Shown: piece after piece, positions 35,314 to 44,695 of the stretch
Position numbering within the stretch: position 1 is the stretch's first letter
Layout of the letters: the number at the start of each line of letters is the position of its first letter
Assembly (NCBI RefSeq): GCF_001426755.1
Contig: NZ_LMFJ01000001.1
Location: forward strand, 2,448,546-2,512,545
Direction of reading: 5' to 3'
Length of the DNA: 64,000 nt
DNA from: Aeromicrobium sp. Root495
GTDB taxonomy: Bacteria; Actinomycetota; Actinomycetes; Propionibacteriales; Nocardioidaceae
Made by a program: the position numbers and the translations under genes
Notes under the pieces: generated by a model
What the model was told of the DNA's origin: nothing
Databases searched by the model: none
The model's input: only the letters and a program-made list of their open reading frames with translations

Positions 35314-37659
35314 CTAGAGCTTGGAGACGGGGGCGTAGCGGAGGAGGAGGCGCTTGACGCCGGAGGAGCCGAAGTCGATGCTGGCGACCGCGTTGTCGCC
35401 CGAGCTCTCGATGGTGACCACGGTGCCCAGGCCGAAGGAGTCGTGGGTGACGCGGTCGCCGGCCTCGAGCGACGGGACCTCACGCGTGCGCCTGCTGCGG
35501 GCCGCGACGGCCTGCGAGCGGAACGCCGGGGCCGACGACGAGCGCGCCGTGGCGGTCATCTGGCGGGTCCATGCGCTGGCCGCCTGGGCCTCGCGACGCC
35601 AGTCCAGGAGGTGGTCGGGCAGCTCGTCGAGGAAGCGCGACGGCGGGTTGTACGAGGGTGCGCCCCAGGCCGAGCGGCTGGAGGCGCGGGTGACGTACAA
35701 CCGCTCGCGGGCCCGCGTGATGCCGACGTAGGCCAGGCGGCGCTCCTCCTCCAGCTCCGAGGAGTCGCCGAGGGAGCGCATGTGCGGGAAGACGCCGTCC
35801 TCGAGACCCGTGAGGAACACGACGGGGAACTCCAGGCCCTTGGCGGTGTGGAGCGTCATGAGGGTGACGACGCCGTCGCCCTCGTCGGGCAGCGAGTCGG
35901 CGTCGGCCACGAGGGCCACCTGCTCGAGGAACGCCGCCAGCGAGCCCGGCTGCGGAGAGCCCTCCTCGACCTCCACGGGGTCCTCGTCGTCGTCGTCGTC
36001 GATCGTGCCGGCGTCGACGACGAACTCGCGGGCCACCGCGACGAGCTCGGCGAGGTTCTCGACCCGCGTCTCGTCCTGGGGGTCCTTGCTCTGCTCGAGC
36101 ACCTCGAGGTACCCGCTGCGCGTGAGCGCGGCCTCCAGGACGGCGTCGGCCGGCTCGCCCGAGGCGGCGAGGTCCATGAGGCCCTGCATGACCTCGGCGA
36201 AGCCACGGATCGCGTTGGCCGAGCGGGCGGCCAGGTGTGCCTCGTCGACCCGCTGCATGGCCTCCCAGAAGGAGATCTGCTCGCGCGCGGCGAGCCGCTC
36301 GAGCCCGGCCTGGGCGGTGTCGCCGATGCCCCGCTTGGGCTCGTTGATGATGCGACGCATGGAGACGACGTCGCTGGGGTTCACCAGGACGCGCACGTAG
36401 GCCAGCGCGTCCTTGACCTCCTTGCGCTCGTAGAAGCGCACGCCGCCGACGACGCGGTACGGCAGGCCGACCCGGATGAACACCTCCTCGAACACACGGG
36501 ACTGGGCGTTGGTGCGGTAGAAGACCGCCACGCCCGAGGGCTTCACGTCGGTGGAGTCGGTGAGCCGGTCGACCTCGTCGGCCACGAACTGGGCCTCGTC
36601 GCGCTCGTCGTCGGCGACGTACCCCACGATCTGCTCTCCGTCGCCCTGCGCCGACCACAGGTTCTTGGCCATGCGGCCCTCGTTGCGCGCGATGACCGCG
36701 TTGGCCGCCGAGAGGATGGTCTGCGTGGAGCGGTAGTTCTGCTCCAGGAGCACGGTGGACGCGTCGGGGAAGTCGTCCTCGAACTCCATGATGTTGCGGA
36801 TGCTGGCCCCACGGAACGCGTAGATGGACTGGTCCGAGTCGCCCACCACCATGAGGTCGGTCTCGGTGTCGCAGAGCTCGCGGATGAGGGCGTACTGCGC
36901 GTGGTTGGTGTCCTGGTACTCGTCGACGAGCACGTGCCGGAACCGACGGCGGTAGGTCTCGCGGACGTCGGGGAAGGCCTGCAGCAGGTGGACCGACATC
37001 ATGATGAGGTCGTCGAAGTCCATGGCGTTGGCCGCCTTGAGCCGCGCCTGGTAGAGCTTGTACGCCTCGACGTACAGCTCCTCGGTGGGGTTGGTGGCCT
37101 TGGCGCCGGCCGCCTCGTGGTCGACGAGCTCGTTCTTGAGGTTGGAGATCCAGTTGAGGACGGCCCGCGGGTTGACCCGCTTGGGGTCGTACTCGAGGTC
37201 GCGGCACACGAGCGTCATGAGCCGGCGCTGGTCCGCGGCGTCGTAGATGGTGAACGACGACGTGTAGCCGAAGCGGTTGGCCTCGCGGCGCAGGATGCGC
37301 ACGCACGCGGAGTGGAACGTGCTCACCCACATGACGCGGGCCGCGCCGCCCACGAGGTCGGCCACGCGCTCGCGCATCTCGGCCGCGGCCTTGTTGGTGA
37401 AGGTGATGGCGAGGATGGAGCCCGGGTGGGCCCCCCGCGCGGCGATGAGCCACGCGATGCGTCGCGTGAGCACGCGCGTCTTGCCCGAGCCGGCGCCCGC
37501 GACGACGAGCAGCGGCCCGCCAGGGTGGCTCACGGCCTCGCGCTGGGCGTCGTTGAGCCCCTCCAGCAGCGTCTCCGAACGAGGGCGACGCCTCTCGGGA
37601 CGGGCCTGCTCGCCGGGTCGAGGAGCGGCGGCGTCGGGCACGGGGAACGGAAGGGTCAT
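35314..37659 (-). CDS. pcrA: ATP-dependent DNA helicase, UvrD/PcrA type
   Basis: A 781-residue superfamily 1A helicase. It has Walker A VVAGAGSGKTRVLTRRIAWL, motif Ia TFTNKAAAEMRERV, DEYQDTNHAQYALI (motif II), GDSDQSIYAFRGA (III), and VTLMTLHTAKGLEFPVVFL with LEEERRLAYVGITRA (V-VI). The C-terminal Tudor-like segment ends VTHDSFGLGTVVTIE. It acts in repair and in removing proteins from DNA. It is full length and its 3' end borders the DUF559 cassette. Confidence 0.96.
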   Translation of the reverse strand: MTLPFPVPDAAAPRPGEQARPERRRPRSETLLEGLNDAQREAVSHPGGPLLVVAGAGSGKTRVLTRRIAWLIAARGAHPGSILAITFTNKAAAEMRERVADLVGGAARVMWVSTFHSACVRILRREANRFGYTSSFTIYDAADQRRLMTLVCRDLEYDPKRVNPRAVLNWISNLKNELVDHEAAGAKATNPTEELYVEAYKLYQARLKAANAMDFDDLIMMSVHLLQAFPDVRETYRRRFRHVLVDEYQDTNHAQYALIRELCDTETDLMVVGDSDQSIYAFRGASIRNIMEFEDDFPDASTVLLEQNYRSTQTILSAANAVIARNEGRMAKNLWSAQGDGEQIVGYVADDERDEAQFVADEVDRLTDSTDVKPSGVAVFYRTNAQSRVFEEVFIRVGLPYRVVGGVRFYERKEVKDALAYVRVLVNPSDVVSMRRIINEPKRGIGDTAQAGLERLAAREQISFWEAMQRVDEAHLAARSANAIRGFAEVMQGLMDLAASGEPADAVLEAALTRSGYLEVLEQSKDPQDETRVENLAELVAVAREFVVDAGTIDDDDDEDPVEVEEGSPQPGSLAAFLEQVALVADADSLPDEGDGVVTLMTLHTAKGLEFPVVFLTGLEDGVFPHMRSLGDSSELEEERRLAYVGITRARERLYVTRASSRSAWGAPSYNPPSRFLDELPDHLLDWRREAQAASAWTRQMTATARSSSAPAFRSQAVAARSRRTREVPSLEAGDRVTHDSFGLGTVVTIESSGDNAVASIDFGSSGVKRLLLRYAPVSKL

Positions 37660-37712
37660 CGTCGTACCAGCCTAGTCGGCCGATCCGACACGCCGGAGGC
37701 CCCTCGGTCGCC

Positions 37713-39149
37713 TCAGGACCCCAGGAGGTTGGGGTCGCGCCACGTGCGCTCGAAGGGCAGGCGCCAGGCGCGCGGGGCGATGAGCTGGTGCACGGAGTTG
37801 GGTCCCCAGCTGCCCGGCGGGTAGGCGCGCACGGGCGCCGGGTCGTCGAGCAGGGGCGCCGAGACCTCCCACAGGCGCTCGATGCCCTCGGCCGTCGTGA
37901 AGAGTGTGCGTTCCCCCTTCATGGCGTCGAGGATGAGGCGCTCGTACGCCTCCAGGACCTCGCCCGCACGCTCCGTCTCCTGCATCGCGAACTGCATCGA
38001 GAGCTTGTCGAGCTTGAGCCCCGGGCCGGGACGCTTGCCGTAGAACGAGAGCGACATCTTGGAGGAGTCGGCCAGGTCGAACGTCAGGTGGTCGGGTCCG
38101 GCGAGCCCGACCCCCGATCCGCTCGGGAACATCGACTTGGGCGGCTCGCGGAACGCGATGGAGATGATGCGCGCGCCCTCGGCCATGCGCTTGCCGGTGC
38201 GCAGGTAGAACGGGACACCGGCCCAGCGCCAGTTGTCGATCTCGGCCTTCAGCGCGATGAACGTCTCGGTCTCGGAGTCGGGCGAGACGCCCGGCTCGTC
38301 GCGGTAGCCCTGGTACTGGCCGCGCACCACCGAGGCCGACTCGAGCGGGCGCATGGAGCGGAAGACCTTGTTCTTCTCCTCGCTGATGGAGTCCGAGTCG
38401 AGCGAGGTGGGCGGCTCCATGGCCATGAACGCCAGGATCTGGAACAGGTGCGTGACCACCATGTCCTTGAAGGCGCCGGTCCCCTCGTAGAACCCGGACC
38501 GCCCCTGGAGCGACAGCGTCTCCGGGACGTCGATCTGGACGTGGTCGATGAACGTGCGGTTCCAGATGGGCTCGAAGAGACCGTTGGCGAAGCGGAAGGC
38601 CAGGATGTTGAGGGCCGCCTCCTTGCCCAGGAAGTGGTCGATGCGGAAGATCTGCTGCTCGTCGAAGACCTCGTGGATGCTCGCGTTGAGCGCTCGCGCC
38701 GACGCCAGGTCGGTGCCGAAGGGCTTCTCCATGATGATGCGGGAGTTCTCGACGAGGCCGGCCGCATCGAGCGTGTGCACGACGTCGAGGGCCGCCTTGG
38801 GCGGCACGCTCAGGTAGTGCAGCCGTCGCGGCCCGCCTCCCAGCTCGGCCTCCAGCTTCGCCGCGGTGGCGGCGAGGGCCTCCGGCCCGTCCTTGACGTT
38901 GACGTAGTGCAGCTTGGGTGCGAACTCGTCCCACTGCTCGCTGCGCAGGGGGCGGGTGCCGAACTCACGGCACGCCTCCCGGGCGAACTCACGGAAGCTG
39001 TCGTCGTCGAAGTCGTCCATGCTCACGCCGATGATGCGCGAGTCCCCCGCCAGCTTGGACCGGAGCAGGTGCAGGATCCCCGGCAGGAGCTTGCGACGCG
39101 CCAGGTCACCGGTGGCACCGAACAGGACGATGAGGTGCGGCTCGCTCAT
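37713..39149 (-). CDS. zwf: Glucose-6-phosphate 1-dehydrogenase
   Basis: A 478-residue enzyme of the oxidative pentose phosphate pathway. The NADP loop is LFGATGDLARRKLLPG and the active site is RIDHFLGKEAALN. Conserved MEKPFGTDL and FYEGTGAFKDM segments are present. It is normally clustered with tal/gnd/opcA; none of these is beside it here. pcrA lies 53 bp downstream and rsmA 48 bp upstream, in the same direction, so it may be part of a long transcript. Confidence 0.95.
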   Translation of the reverse strand: MSEPHLIVLFGATGDLARRKLLPGILHLLRSKLAGDSRIIGVSMDDFDDDSFREFAREACREFGTRPLRSEQWDEFAPKLHYVNVKDGPEALAATAAKLEAELGGGPRRLHYLSVPPKAALDVVHTLDAAGLVENSRIIMEKPFGTDLASARALNASIHEVFDEQQIFRIDHFLGKEAALNILAFRFANGLFEPIWNRTFIDHVQIDVPETLSLQGRSGFYEGTGAFKDMVVTHLFQILAFMAMEPPTSLDSDSISEEKNKVFRSMRPLESASVVRGQYQGYRDEPGVSPDSETETFIALKAEIDNWRWAGVPFYLRTGKRMAEGARIISIAFREPPKSMFPSGSGVGLAGPDHLTFDLADSSKMSLSFYGKRPGPGLKLDKLSMQFAMQETERAGEVLEAYERLILDAMKGERTLFTTAEGIERLWEVSAPLLDDPAPVRAYPPGSWGPNSVHQLIAPRAWRLPFERTWRDPNLLGS

Positions 39150-39197
39150 GCCGTCAGATTAGACCCGCGAGGTTGCGTCGGCATGAACGCCGACGGG

Positions 39198-40082
39198 TCA
39201 GGAGCGCTCGGCCAGCGCCTGGGCGATGCGGGCGAAGTCGGTGACGAGCAGCTGCTCGCCCCGCTCCTGGGGGTCCACGTCGGCGGCGCGCAGCACGACC
39301 TCGGCCTCGGCGCCGGAGCCCACGAGGCCGGAGAGCGCGGCGCGCAGGGTCTTGCGGCGCTGGGCGAAGGCGGCGTCGACGACGGCGAAGGTCTGCAGAC
39401 GCAGCTCCTCGTCGCCCGGCTCGTTGCGTCGCACGAGCGACACGAGCGCGGAGTCGACGTTGGGGACGGGCCAGAAGACCTGGCGGCCGATGTTGCCGGC
39501 CAGCTCGACGTGGGTGTACCAGGCCGCCTTGGCGCTGGGCACGCCGTAGGTCCGCGACCCGGGCGGCGCGGCAAGACGGTGGGCCACCTCGGCCTGCACC
39601 ATCACGAGCACCGACCTGATGGAGCTGAAGTGCTCCAGGAAGTGCAGCAGGACCGGCACGGAGACGTTGTACGGGAGGTTGGCCACGAGGGCCGTGGGCT
39701 CCGGTCCCGGGAGCTCCAGCACCTTCATGGCGTCGGCCTCGACGAGGGAGAAGGACGCCCCCGGAGCCCGCTCGGCGACCGTCTGCGGAAGCCGTGCTGC
39801 CAGCACGGGGTCGATCTCGACGGCCGTGACGTGCTGGGCCACCTCGAGCAGACCCAGCGTGAGCGACCCCAGGCCGGGCCCGATCTCGACCACGACGTCG
39901 TCGGGCCCGACGCCCGACGTCCGCACGATGCGTCGGACGGTGTTGCCGTCGACGACGAAGTTCTGGCCCTTCTGCTTTGTGGGCCGCAGGCCGATCTCCT
40001 CGGCCAGACGACGGACGTCGCCCGCGCCGAGGAGATCGACCTCGCTGCTCAGTTGATCCCGATCGAGGCGGCGCAGGACCAC
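39198..40082 (-). CDS. rsmA: 16S rRNA (adenine1518/1519-N6) dimethyltransferase
   Basis: A 294-residue KsgA-family enzyme. The N-terminus [21 protein letters not shown], the SAM site [16 protein letters not shown] and the catalytic [10 protein letters not shown] (NLPY) define the family. GTG 40082 gives the full frame and overlaps the rpfB gene by 34 bp; no better start lies further in before [11 protein letters not shown]. The order rpfB-rsmA is conserved in actinobacteria, but ispE, the usual next gene, is replaced here by zwf. Confidence 0.95.
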   Translation of the reverse strand: MVLRRLDRDQLSSEVDLLGAGDVRRLAEEIGLRPTKQKGQNFVVDGNTVRRIVRTSGVGPDDVVVEIGPGLGSLTLGLLEVAQHVTAVEIDPVLAARLPQTVAERAPGASFSLVEADAMKVLELPGPEPTALVANLPYNVSVPVLLHFLEHFSSIRSVLVMVQAEVAHRLAAPPGSRTYGVPSAKAAWYTHVELAGNIGRQVFWPVPNVDSALVSLVRRNEPGDEELRLQTFAVVDAAFAQRRKTLRAALSGLVGSGAEAEVVLRAADVDPQERGEQLLVTDFARIAQALAERS

Positions 40083-41200
40083 TGGCCCCAGCCGGACCGC
40101 GCCTGCAGGATCTTGCCGTACTTGATCTGCACCTCACGGCTGTTCTCGTGGGGCAGGCCGGGTCCACCGACGCTCCTCCACGTGGCCGCGCTGAACTGCA
40201 GGCCGCCGTAGTAGCCGTTGCCGGTGTTGATCGACCAGTTGCCGCCGGACTCGCACTTGGCGAGGCGGTCCCAGACGCTGTTGCTGTCGACGGACGGCGC
40301 CTCGGGCTCCTCGGCCGTGCCACGGGCGACGACGCGCGTGGTGGGGTCGCTCAGCTTGTTCGAGCTGAGGACCACGCGGTCGCGGCGCTTGCCGTCGGCC
40401 ACGAAGAACACGACCCGCTCGCGAGCCTTGCCGACCTCGCCCTGCTCGAGCACCTTCGTCTTGCCCTTCTCCATGGAGTCGTCGTCCTTGTAGACGACCT
40501 TGGGCTTGGTGGTCACGGTCTCGGTCTTGTCGACGAGCTGGATCCGGTCGACGTCGATGGCCTGGCCGGGCTTGACGTACGCGGTGCGGTCGGCACCGGT
40601 GTCGTCGAGCGGGCCGAGCGCGACGCCGGCTTCACGGACGGCCTGGCCGACCGTGGGAGCAGACGTGACCACGGTCTTCGCCTGACCGTCGGCCTTGACG
40701 ACGAGCCTCTTGGGGTTGCTCACGACGATCTCGGTGCCCTTGCGGGGGATGACCGTGGAGCTGGTCTCGGAGACGAACGCGCCCCGCTCGGGCTTCACGC
40801 CGACGAGGTCGAGCGCGTCGCCGACGGTGGCCGCCTTGACGAACGTGGTCTCGGACCGCCCGTCGACCGTCACGGTGACCGGCTTGACGTAGCGCACGGC
40901 GATGGTGTCGCCGTCGCCCACCGCGGCGGTGGGCTTGACGCTCACGGCCGCGTCGTCGTCGACCTTGACGTCGTGCGACGTGAGCACGGAGCCGACGGTG
41001 GCGCCGAACGTGCGGACGGTGTCCTTCTTGCCGTCGACGTCGAGCGTGACGGTCTTGGAGAGAGCGCCGTAGGCGACGGTCCCGCCGGCGAGCACGGCCA
41101 GCACAGCGAGGTTGGCTGCGACGACGACGCGCTTCTTCTTCTGGCGGTGGGAGCGGCGGGGACCGCGGGGATCGGTGTTCTTCATGGGGGTTTGGTGCAC
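40049..41200 (-). CDS. rpfB: Resuscitation-promoting factor RpfB-like lytic transglycosylase
   Basis: A 383-residue exported protein. A basic lead with one membrane helix (about residues 25-45) is followed by three DUF348 repeats ([18 protein letters not shown] and two similar), a G5 domain (about 220-300), and a C-terminal Rpf transglycosylase [20 protein letters not shown] with the catalytic Glu. It cleaves peptidoglycan during regrowth. GTG 41200 is chosen because AGGA lies 5 nt upstream; ATG 41185 lacks a ribosome site. It sits between tatD and rsmA, the standard order. Confidence 0.95.
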   Translation of the reverse strand: MHQTPMKNTDPRGPRRSHRQKKKRVVVAANLAVLAVLAGGTVAYGALSKTVTLDVDGKKDTVRTFGATVGSVLTSHDVKVDDDAAVSVKPTAAVGDGDTIAVRYVKPVTVTVDGRSETTFVKAATVGDALDLVGVKPERGAFVSETSSTVIPRKGTEIVVSNPKRLVVKADGQAKTVVTSAPTVGQAVREAGVALGPLDDTGADRTAYVKPGQAIDVDRIQLVDKTETVTTKPKVVYKDDDSMEKGKTKVLEQGEVGKARERVVFFVADGKRRDRVVLSSNKLSDPTTRVVARGTAEEPEAPSVDSNSVWDRLAKCESGGNWSINTGNGYYGGLQFSAATWRSVGGPGLPHENSREVQIKYGKILQARSGWGQWSCAASIGIN

Positions 41201-41263
41201 TGTTTTCCTAGCGACTCGGGGACAGGGCAACCTGTCCACCATGCGCGGAGGACTCGGGTCAGG

Positions 41264-42115
41264 TCAAGCCGATCGATCCCAAGAACCTCCGAAGGCTTGG
41301 TCCGTGGTGCGGTCGATGGCTTGGCACAAGTCTTCCACGGTTTCGCCTCGGAAGTCAGCGATAAAGCGAACCGTGAGCGGGACCAGGAACGACGCGTTGG
41401 GCTTCCCGCGGTGCGGGGTGGGTGTGAGGAAGGGCGCATCGGTCTCCACCAGGATGCGGTCGAGCGGCGTGACGGCCAGCGCCTCCCGGAGCGGCTCGGC
41501 GTTCTTGAACGTGACCGTCCCGGCGAAGGAGAGGTAGGCGCCACGCTCGAGGCACTCCCGCGCGAAGACGGCGTCGCCGGAGAAGCAATGGAGCACCGTG
41601 CGCTCCGGCACGCCCTCCTCGTCGAGCAGGCGCAGCACGTCGTCGTGGGCGTCGCGGTCGTGGATCACGAGGGTGCGGTCGTGGCGGTGCGCCATCTGGA
41701 TGTGCGCGCGGAACGAGTGGTGCTGCGCCTCGCGCCCCTCGGGCCCGGTGCGGAAGTAGTCGAGACCGGTCTCCCCCACCGCCCGCACGCGAGGGTGCTG
41801 GGCCAGGCGCTCGATCTCGGCCAGGGCCTCGTCGAGCGTGCCGTCAGCGCCGAGCGCCGGGGTGTCGTTGGGGTGCAGCGCGACCGCAGCCACCACCGAC
41901 GGGTGCGCCGACGCCGTCTCCACCGCCCAGCGCGAGCTCTCGAGGTCGCACCCGACCTGGACGATGCGGGTCACGTTGACCGCCGCGGCCCGGGCGATGG
42001 CCTCCTCGACGGGGATCACCACGCCGCCGCGGACGGGGTGGTCCAGGTGGCAGTGGTTGTCGACCACCGGGAAGGGCAGGGGCTCCGGGGCGTCGGGCCA
42101 GCCGTCGGTGGTCAC
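41264..42115 (-). CDS. tatD: TatD-family metal-dependent DNase
   Basis: A 283-residue TIM-barrel hydrolase. VDNHCHLDHP gives the first metal histidines, AVGETGLDYFR the bridging Glu, HDRDAHDD a His/Asp pair and LVETDAPFLTP the last Asp. The start is GTG 42115, overlapping the metG stop as GTGA. It belongs to the metG-tatD-rpfB-rsmA run. Confidence 0.94.
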   Translation of the reverse strand: MTTDGWPDAPEPLPFPVVDNHCHLDHPVRGGVVIPVEEAIARAAAVNVTRIVQVGCDLESSRWAVETASAHPSVVAAVALHPNDTPALGADGTLDEALAEIERLAQHPRVRAVGETGLDYFRTGPEGREAQHHSFRAHIQMAHRHDRTLVIHDRDAHDDVLRLLDEEGVPERTVLHCFSGDAVFARECLERGAYLSFAGTVTFKNAEPLREALAVTPLDRILVETDAPFLTPTPHRGKPNASFLVPLTVRFIADFRGETVEDLCQAIDRTTDQAFGGSWDRSA

Positions 42116-43695
42116 GAAGCCTCCGGCGTCTCGATCCGCGGGAAGAGGCTCGGGACCTTGGTGATCGTGGCGCCGACGGGGAGCTGGCCCCACGAGGCGA
42201 CGCCGTCGATCCGCTGGTCGGCGAGCGCGCCGAGCGTGGGCTCGGCGCCGAGCGAGCCCCACAGGGCCAGCGCGGCCTTGGGCATGACCGGGTTCAGCAG
42301 CACGGCGAGCGCGCGGAGCCCCTCGGTGGCGGTGACCAGGATGGTCGCGAGGCGTGGGTCGTCGGGGTCGGCCTTGGCGACGGCCCAGGGGGCCTGCTCG
42401 GTGATGTAGCCGTTGAGCTCCTCGACGATGCGCCAGACGGCCGCCACGGCGTCCTGGGGCGCCACGGCCTCGATGGCGGCGTCGGCGTCGGCGACGGCCT
42501 TGGCCACGACGTCGATGATGCGCTGCTCGGCGTCGGTGCTCTCGCCCGCGGCCGGGAGCGCACCGTCGAAGTACTTGCCCACCATCGCGGCCACGCGCGA
42601 CGCCAGGTTGCCGAAGCCGTTGGCCAGCTCGGCGTGGTAGCGCGCGTGCATGTCCTCGTAGGAGATGGAGCCGTCGCTGCCGAAGGTGAGGGCGCGCGAG
42701 AAGTAGTAGCGGTAGGCGTCGGAGCCGAAGACGCTCACGAGCTCGTCGGGACGGATGCCGTTGGCCTTGCTCTTGCTCATCTTCTGCCCGCCCACGAGCA
42801 GCCAGCCGTGCGCGAAGACGCGGTGCGGGACGGGCTGTCCGGCGGCCATGAGCATGGCGGGCCAGATGACGGCGTGGAAGCGGGCGATGTCCTTGCCCAC
42901 GAGGTGGATGCTGGCCGGCCAGAGCCGGTCGAACTTCTCCTGGTCGACGCCGTACCCGGCGGCCGTGACGTAGTTGAGCAGCGCCTCGATCCACACGTAC
43001 ATGACGTGCTCGTGGTCCCACGGGACCTGGATGCCCCAGTCGAACGTGGAGCGGCTGATGGAGAGGTCCTTGAGGCCGCGCTTCACGAACGCGACGATCT
43101 CGTTGCGAGCCGACTCGGGCTGGATGAAGTCGGGACGCTCCTCGTAGAGGGCCAGCAGCTGGTCCTGGTACTTCGAGAGCGGGAAGAAGTAGTTCTCCTC
43201 CGTCACGTACTCCACGCGGGACCCGTCGAGGGCCGAGACCTTCTGGCCCTCGTCGTCGCCCTCGCCGTCGCGGACGTCGTCGTCGCCCACGAACTCCTCG
43301 CCGCTCACGGAGTACCAGCCGCTGAAGCCGCCCTTGTAGACCGCGCCGCGCTCGTGCAGGTCCTGCCAGAACGCCTGGGCGCCGGCCTCGTGACGGGCCT
43401 CGGTGGTGCGGATGAAGTCGTCGTTGGCGACGTCGAGCAGCTCCAGCAGCGGCTTCCACTCGGTCTCGACCAGACGGTCGACCCAGTCCTGCGGTGCCAC
43501 ACCGTTCTGCTGTGCCTTGCGCAGGACCTTCTGGCCGTGCTCGTCGGTGCCGGTGAGGTACCAGACGTCCTCGCCGCGCTGGCGGTGCCAGCGCGTGAGC
43601 ACGTCACCCATGACCGTCGTGTAGCCGTGCCCGATGTGGGGCGCGTCGTTGACGTAGTAGATGGGCGTGGTGACGTAGAAGCTCGAGTCCGACAC
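42112..43695 (-). CDS. metG: Methionyl-tRNA synthetase
   Basis: A 527-residue class I synthetase. YYVNDAPHIGHGYTT carries the HIGH motif, TGTDEHGQKV the substrate loop and GGQKMSKSKANG the KMSKS loop. There is no C-terminal dimerisation or tRNA-binding extension, as in short actinobacterial forms. GTG 43695 with AGGA 9 nt upstream; a longer in-frame upstream extension overlaps rsmI and is not supported. Confidence 0.97.
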   Translation of the reverse strand: MSDSSFYVTTPIYYVNDAPHIGHGYTTVMGDVLTRWHRQRGEDVWYLTGTDEHGQKVLRKAQQNGVAPQDWVDRLVETEWKPLLELLDVANDDFIRTTEARHEAGAQAFWQDLHERGAVYKGGFSGWYSVSGEEFVGDDDVRDGEGDDEGQKVSALDGSRVEYVTEENYFFPLSKYQDQLLALYEERPDFIQPESARNEIVAFVKRGLKDLSISRSTFDWGIQVPWDHEHVMYVWIEALLNYVTAAGYGVDQEKFDRLWPASIHLVGKDIARFHAVIWPAMLMAAGQPVPHRVFAHGWLLVGGQKMSKSKANGIRPDELVSVFGSDAYRYYFSRALTFGSDGSISYEDMHARYHAELANGFGNLASRVAAMVGKYFDGALPAAGESTDAEQRIIDVVAKAVADADAAIEAVAPQDAVAAVWRIVEELNGYITEQAPWAVAKADPDDPRLATILVTATEGLRALAVLLNPVMPKAALALWGSLGAEPTLGALADQRIDGVASWGQLPVGATITKVPSLFPRIETPEAS

Positions 43696-43709
43696 GCTGC
43701 CAATCCTAG

Positions 43710-44543
43710 TCAGGCGTGGGCAGCGTCGTAGACACGCTTCTTGCGGAGACCGGTGTGCTGCACGACGTGTGCCACGGCGTCCTTGCGGGAGAGTCCCGTG
43801 GCCTCCGCCTCCGCCACGAGCGCACGGAGCGCGTCGTCGTCGAGGTCGGCCTGCTGGACGACATGACCGGCGATCACGAGCGTGATCTCGCCGCGCACGC
43901 CCTGCTCCTGCGTCTCGGCCCACTCGGCGAGGTCGGCGAGGGTGCCGCGCACGACCTCCTCGTACGTCTTGGTGAGCTCACGGCACACCGCAGCGCGACG
44001 GTCGGCACCGAGGGCGTCGGCGAGCGCGGCCAGCGTGGCGCCCGTGCGATGGGGCGACTCGAAGAACACCATGGTGCGCGGCTCGGTGGCGAGGGCCCCG
44101 AAGACGGTGGCCCGCTCCCCCGGCTTGCGGGGGGCGAAGCCCTCGAAGCTGAAGCGGTCGACCGGGAGGCCGCTCACGGCCAGCGCGGCCAGGACCGCGG
44201 ACGGACCGGGGGCGGTGGTGACGTCGACGTCGGCCTCGAGCGCAGCGGCCACGAGGCGGTACCCGGGGTCGGAGACGCTCGGCATCCCGGCGTCGGTGAC
44301 GAGGAGGACGGTGCTGCCCGCCACGAGGGCCTCGACCAGCTCGGGCGTCCTCTCCCGCTCGTTGCCCTCGAAGTAGGACACGACGCGGCCGGTGATCTCC
44401 ACCCCCAGGTCGGAGGCGAGGCGGCGCAGCCGTCGGGTGTCCTCCGCAGCCACCACGTCGGCCTCGGCCAGCAGGGTGCGCAGGCGCGGGGACGCGTCGT
44501 CGACCCGACCGATCGGGGTTCCCGCGAGCACCAGCACCCGCAC
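43710..44543 (-). CDS. rsmI: 16S rRNA (cytidine1402-2'-O)-methyltransferase
   Basis: A 277-residue SAM-dependent tetrapyrrole-methylase fold enzyme. [47 protein letters not shown] and [10 protein letters not shown] are RsmI blocks; the C-terminal [21 protein letters not shown] is the extra helical domain. GTG 44543 places the first strand at the N-terminus. It is divergent from the O-mannosyltransferase gene, an arrangement conserved in actinobacteria. Confidence 0.95.
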   Translation of the reverse strand: MRVLVLAGTPIGRVDDASPRLRTLLAEADVVAAEDTRRLRRLASDLGVEITGRVVSYFEGNERERTPELVEALVAGSTVLLVTDAGMPSVSDPGYRLVAAALEADVDVTTAPGPSAVLAALAVSGLPVDRFSFEGFAPRKPGERATVFGALATEPRTMVFFESPHRTGATLAALADALGADRRAAVCRELTKTYEEVVRGTLADLAEWAETQEQGVRGEITLVIAGHVVQQADLDDDALRALVAEAEATGLSRKDAVAHVVQHTGLRKKRVYDAAHA

Positions 44544-44578
44544 ATCGTCGCACCCCCTCCCGCCCCACCCGCCCGGGC

Positions 44579-44664
44579 GGTGGATCCTCCACCGTCCGGA
44601 CGCCCATCCGGTGGTGGATCCACCGCTCGCCGCGACGCGCCCGCCTTTCGGTGGTGGATCCACC
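44579..44664. repeat. Three GGTGGATCC palindromes between rsmI and the O-mannosyltransferase gene
   Basis: GGTGGATCCTCCACC (44579-44593), GGTGGATCCACC (44613-44624) and GGTGGATCCACC (44653-44664) lie at 34- and 40-bp steps in the 152-bp divergent promoter region. Each is palindromic or nearly so. They could be repeated operators or a small repeat family. The last copy is 32 bp from the O-mannosyltransferase start. Confidence 0.65.
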
Positions 44665-44695
44665 GCCCGTGGGTGGCGCGTCTAGGATCGGGCGG

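Noticed and set aside
35281..37824. An 847-codon open frame on the plus strand opposite pcrA
   Set aside because: It is the GC-rich antisense shadow of pcrA: low-complexity Val/Asp/Arg/Glu-rich translation, no family motif, no ribosome site.
37788..40211. An 807-codon plus-strand frame opposite zwf and rsmA
   Set aside because: Spans two well-defined minus-strand genes; no protein-like features.
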